A stretch of 64,000 nt of DNA from the NCBI RefSeq assembly GCF_024347315.1, contig NZ_AP025460.1, positions 2,666,001-2,730,000 of the forward strand, in the 5' to 3' direction. Position 1 is the stretch's first letter, and each line of letters opens with the position of its first letter. The translations under genes and the position numbers were made by a program. The notes beneath the pieces were generated by a model, which ran no database searches, had not been told where the DNA came from, and saw only the letters and a list, made by a program, of their open reading frames with translations. Positions 63,911-64,000 of this stretch are shown piece by piece. This DNA is from Vibrio atlanticus (GTDB lineage Bacteria > Pseudomonadota > Gammaproteobacteria > Enterobacterales > Vibrionaceae).

Positions 63911-64000
63911 AAACTTACTCCTGGTGCACCAAGTGCATCAATAACAATAATGATCCCAGGCCCTAACGCGACAATAAAAAAGCAAGGCCAAATAAACAAC
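63907..64000 (-). CDS. tadC: Partial TadC-like protein (C-terminal end; start lies beyond the window)
   Basis: The last 30 codons of a minus-strand gene that enters the window at 64000. They encode a hydrophobic helix followed by a short tail (PCFFIVALGPGIIIVIDA, then LGAPGVSL). This resembles the C-terminus of TadC, a T2SS-F-type inner-membrane protein of Tad pilus systems, which ends with a similar GP-containing helix. The stop overlaps the tadD-like start by four bases (ATGA). Identity is inferred from this short piece and its neighbour. Confidence 0.6.
   Translation of the reverse strand, partial: LFIWPCFFIVALGPGIIIVIDALGAPGVSL

Overview
The window looks like a stretch of the main chromosome of a marine Vibrio, probably of the Splendidus clade. 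The evidence is the sodium-motor pair pomA/pomB, the syd, queF, xni and crl genes, several proteins of Vibrio-typical families (DUF2310, DUF3332, DUF3622, DUF4250), and moderate to low G+C. Species assignment is inference. Most of the window is ordinary core genome. No tRNA, rRNA or CRISPR array was seen.

Layout. 0.1-3.5 kb: yaeP and a DUF4250 gene, a small lipoprotein, glyA with a PurR box and an ERIC-like palindrome, and a YitT membrane protein. 3.6-8.1 kb: the trehalose locus treR-treB-treC with two TreR-type operators. 8.1-12 kb: a MliC-type lysozyme inhibitor and gmhB, then the methionine importer metNIQ behind MetJ-type boxes. 12-21 kb: syd and a zinc-ribbon protein, divergent queF, a TPR protein with a dead GGDEF-like domain followed by a GGDEF protein, then ppnN and xni. 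21-25 kb: a TonB-dependent receptor with a Fur-like box, a possible divergent small RNA, and an IS4-family element. 25-28.4 kb: the gcvA-hydrolase-DUF423-rlmM overlapping operon, with the small RNA gcvB divergent from gcvA. 28.7-36 kb: thiI, pomAB, xseB-ispA-dxs. 36-42 kb: nrdR-ribD-riboflavin synthase-ribBX-ribH-nusB-thiL-pgpA. 42-51 kb: proBA, crl, frsA, gpt, a PurR-boxed purine permease, a possible 28-residue protein gene, and pepD. 51-59.4 kb: accessory genes (DUF3332 lipoprotein, AstE/AspA-like metallohydrolase, an intact IS5-family element, DUF3622, NnrS, GGCT-like, LysR/chrA pair). 59.4-64 kb: the distal end of a Tad (Flp) pilus operon (tadC end, tadD-like) that continues into a membrane GT-C glycosyltransferase, a DPM1-like glycosyltransferase and a methyltransferase.

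Functional links. Riboflavin synthesis is nearly complete here: ribD, ribBX, lumazine synthase and riboflavin synthase. RibBX has lost the cysteines of GTP cyclohydrolase II, so a separate ribA must exist elsewhere. PurR-type boxes tie glyA and the purine permease to purine supply. GcvA/GcvB link glycine sensing to amino-acid import.

The most interesting parts are the glycan-type cassette fused to the Tad operon, the small ORF upstream of pepD with its own promoter-like and terminator signals, the candidate small RNA next to the Fur-like box, and the dead/live GGDEF pair.
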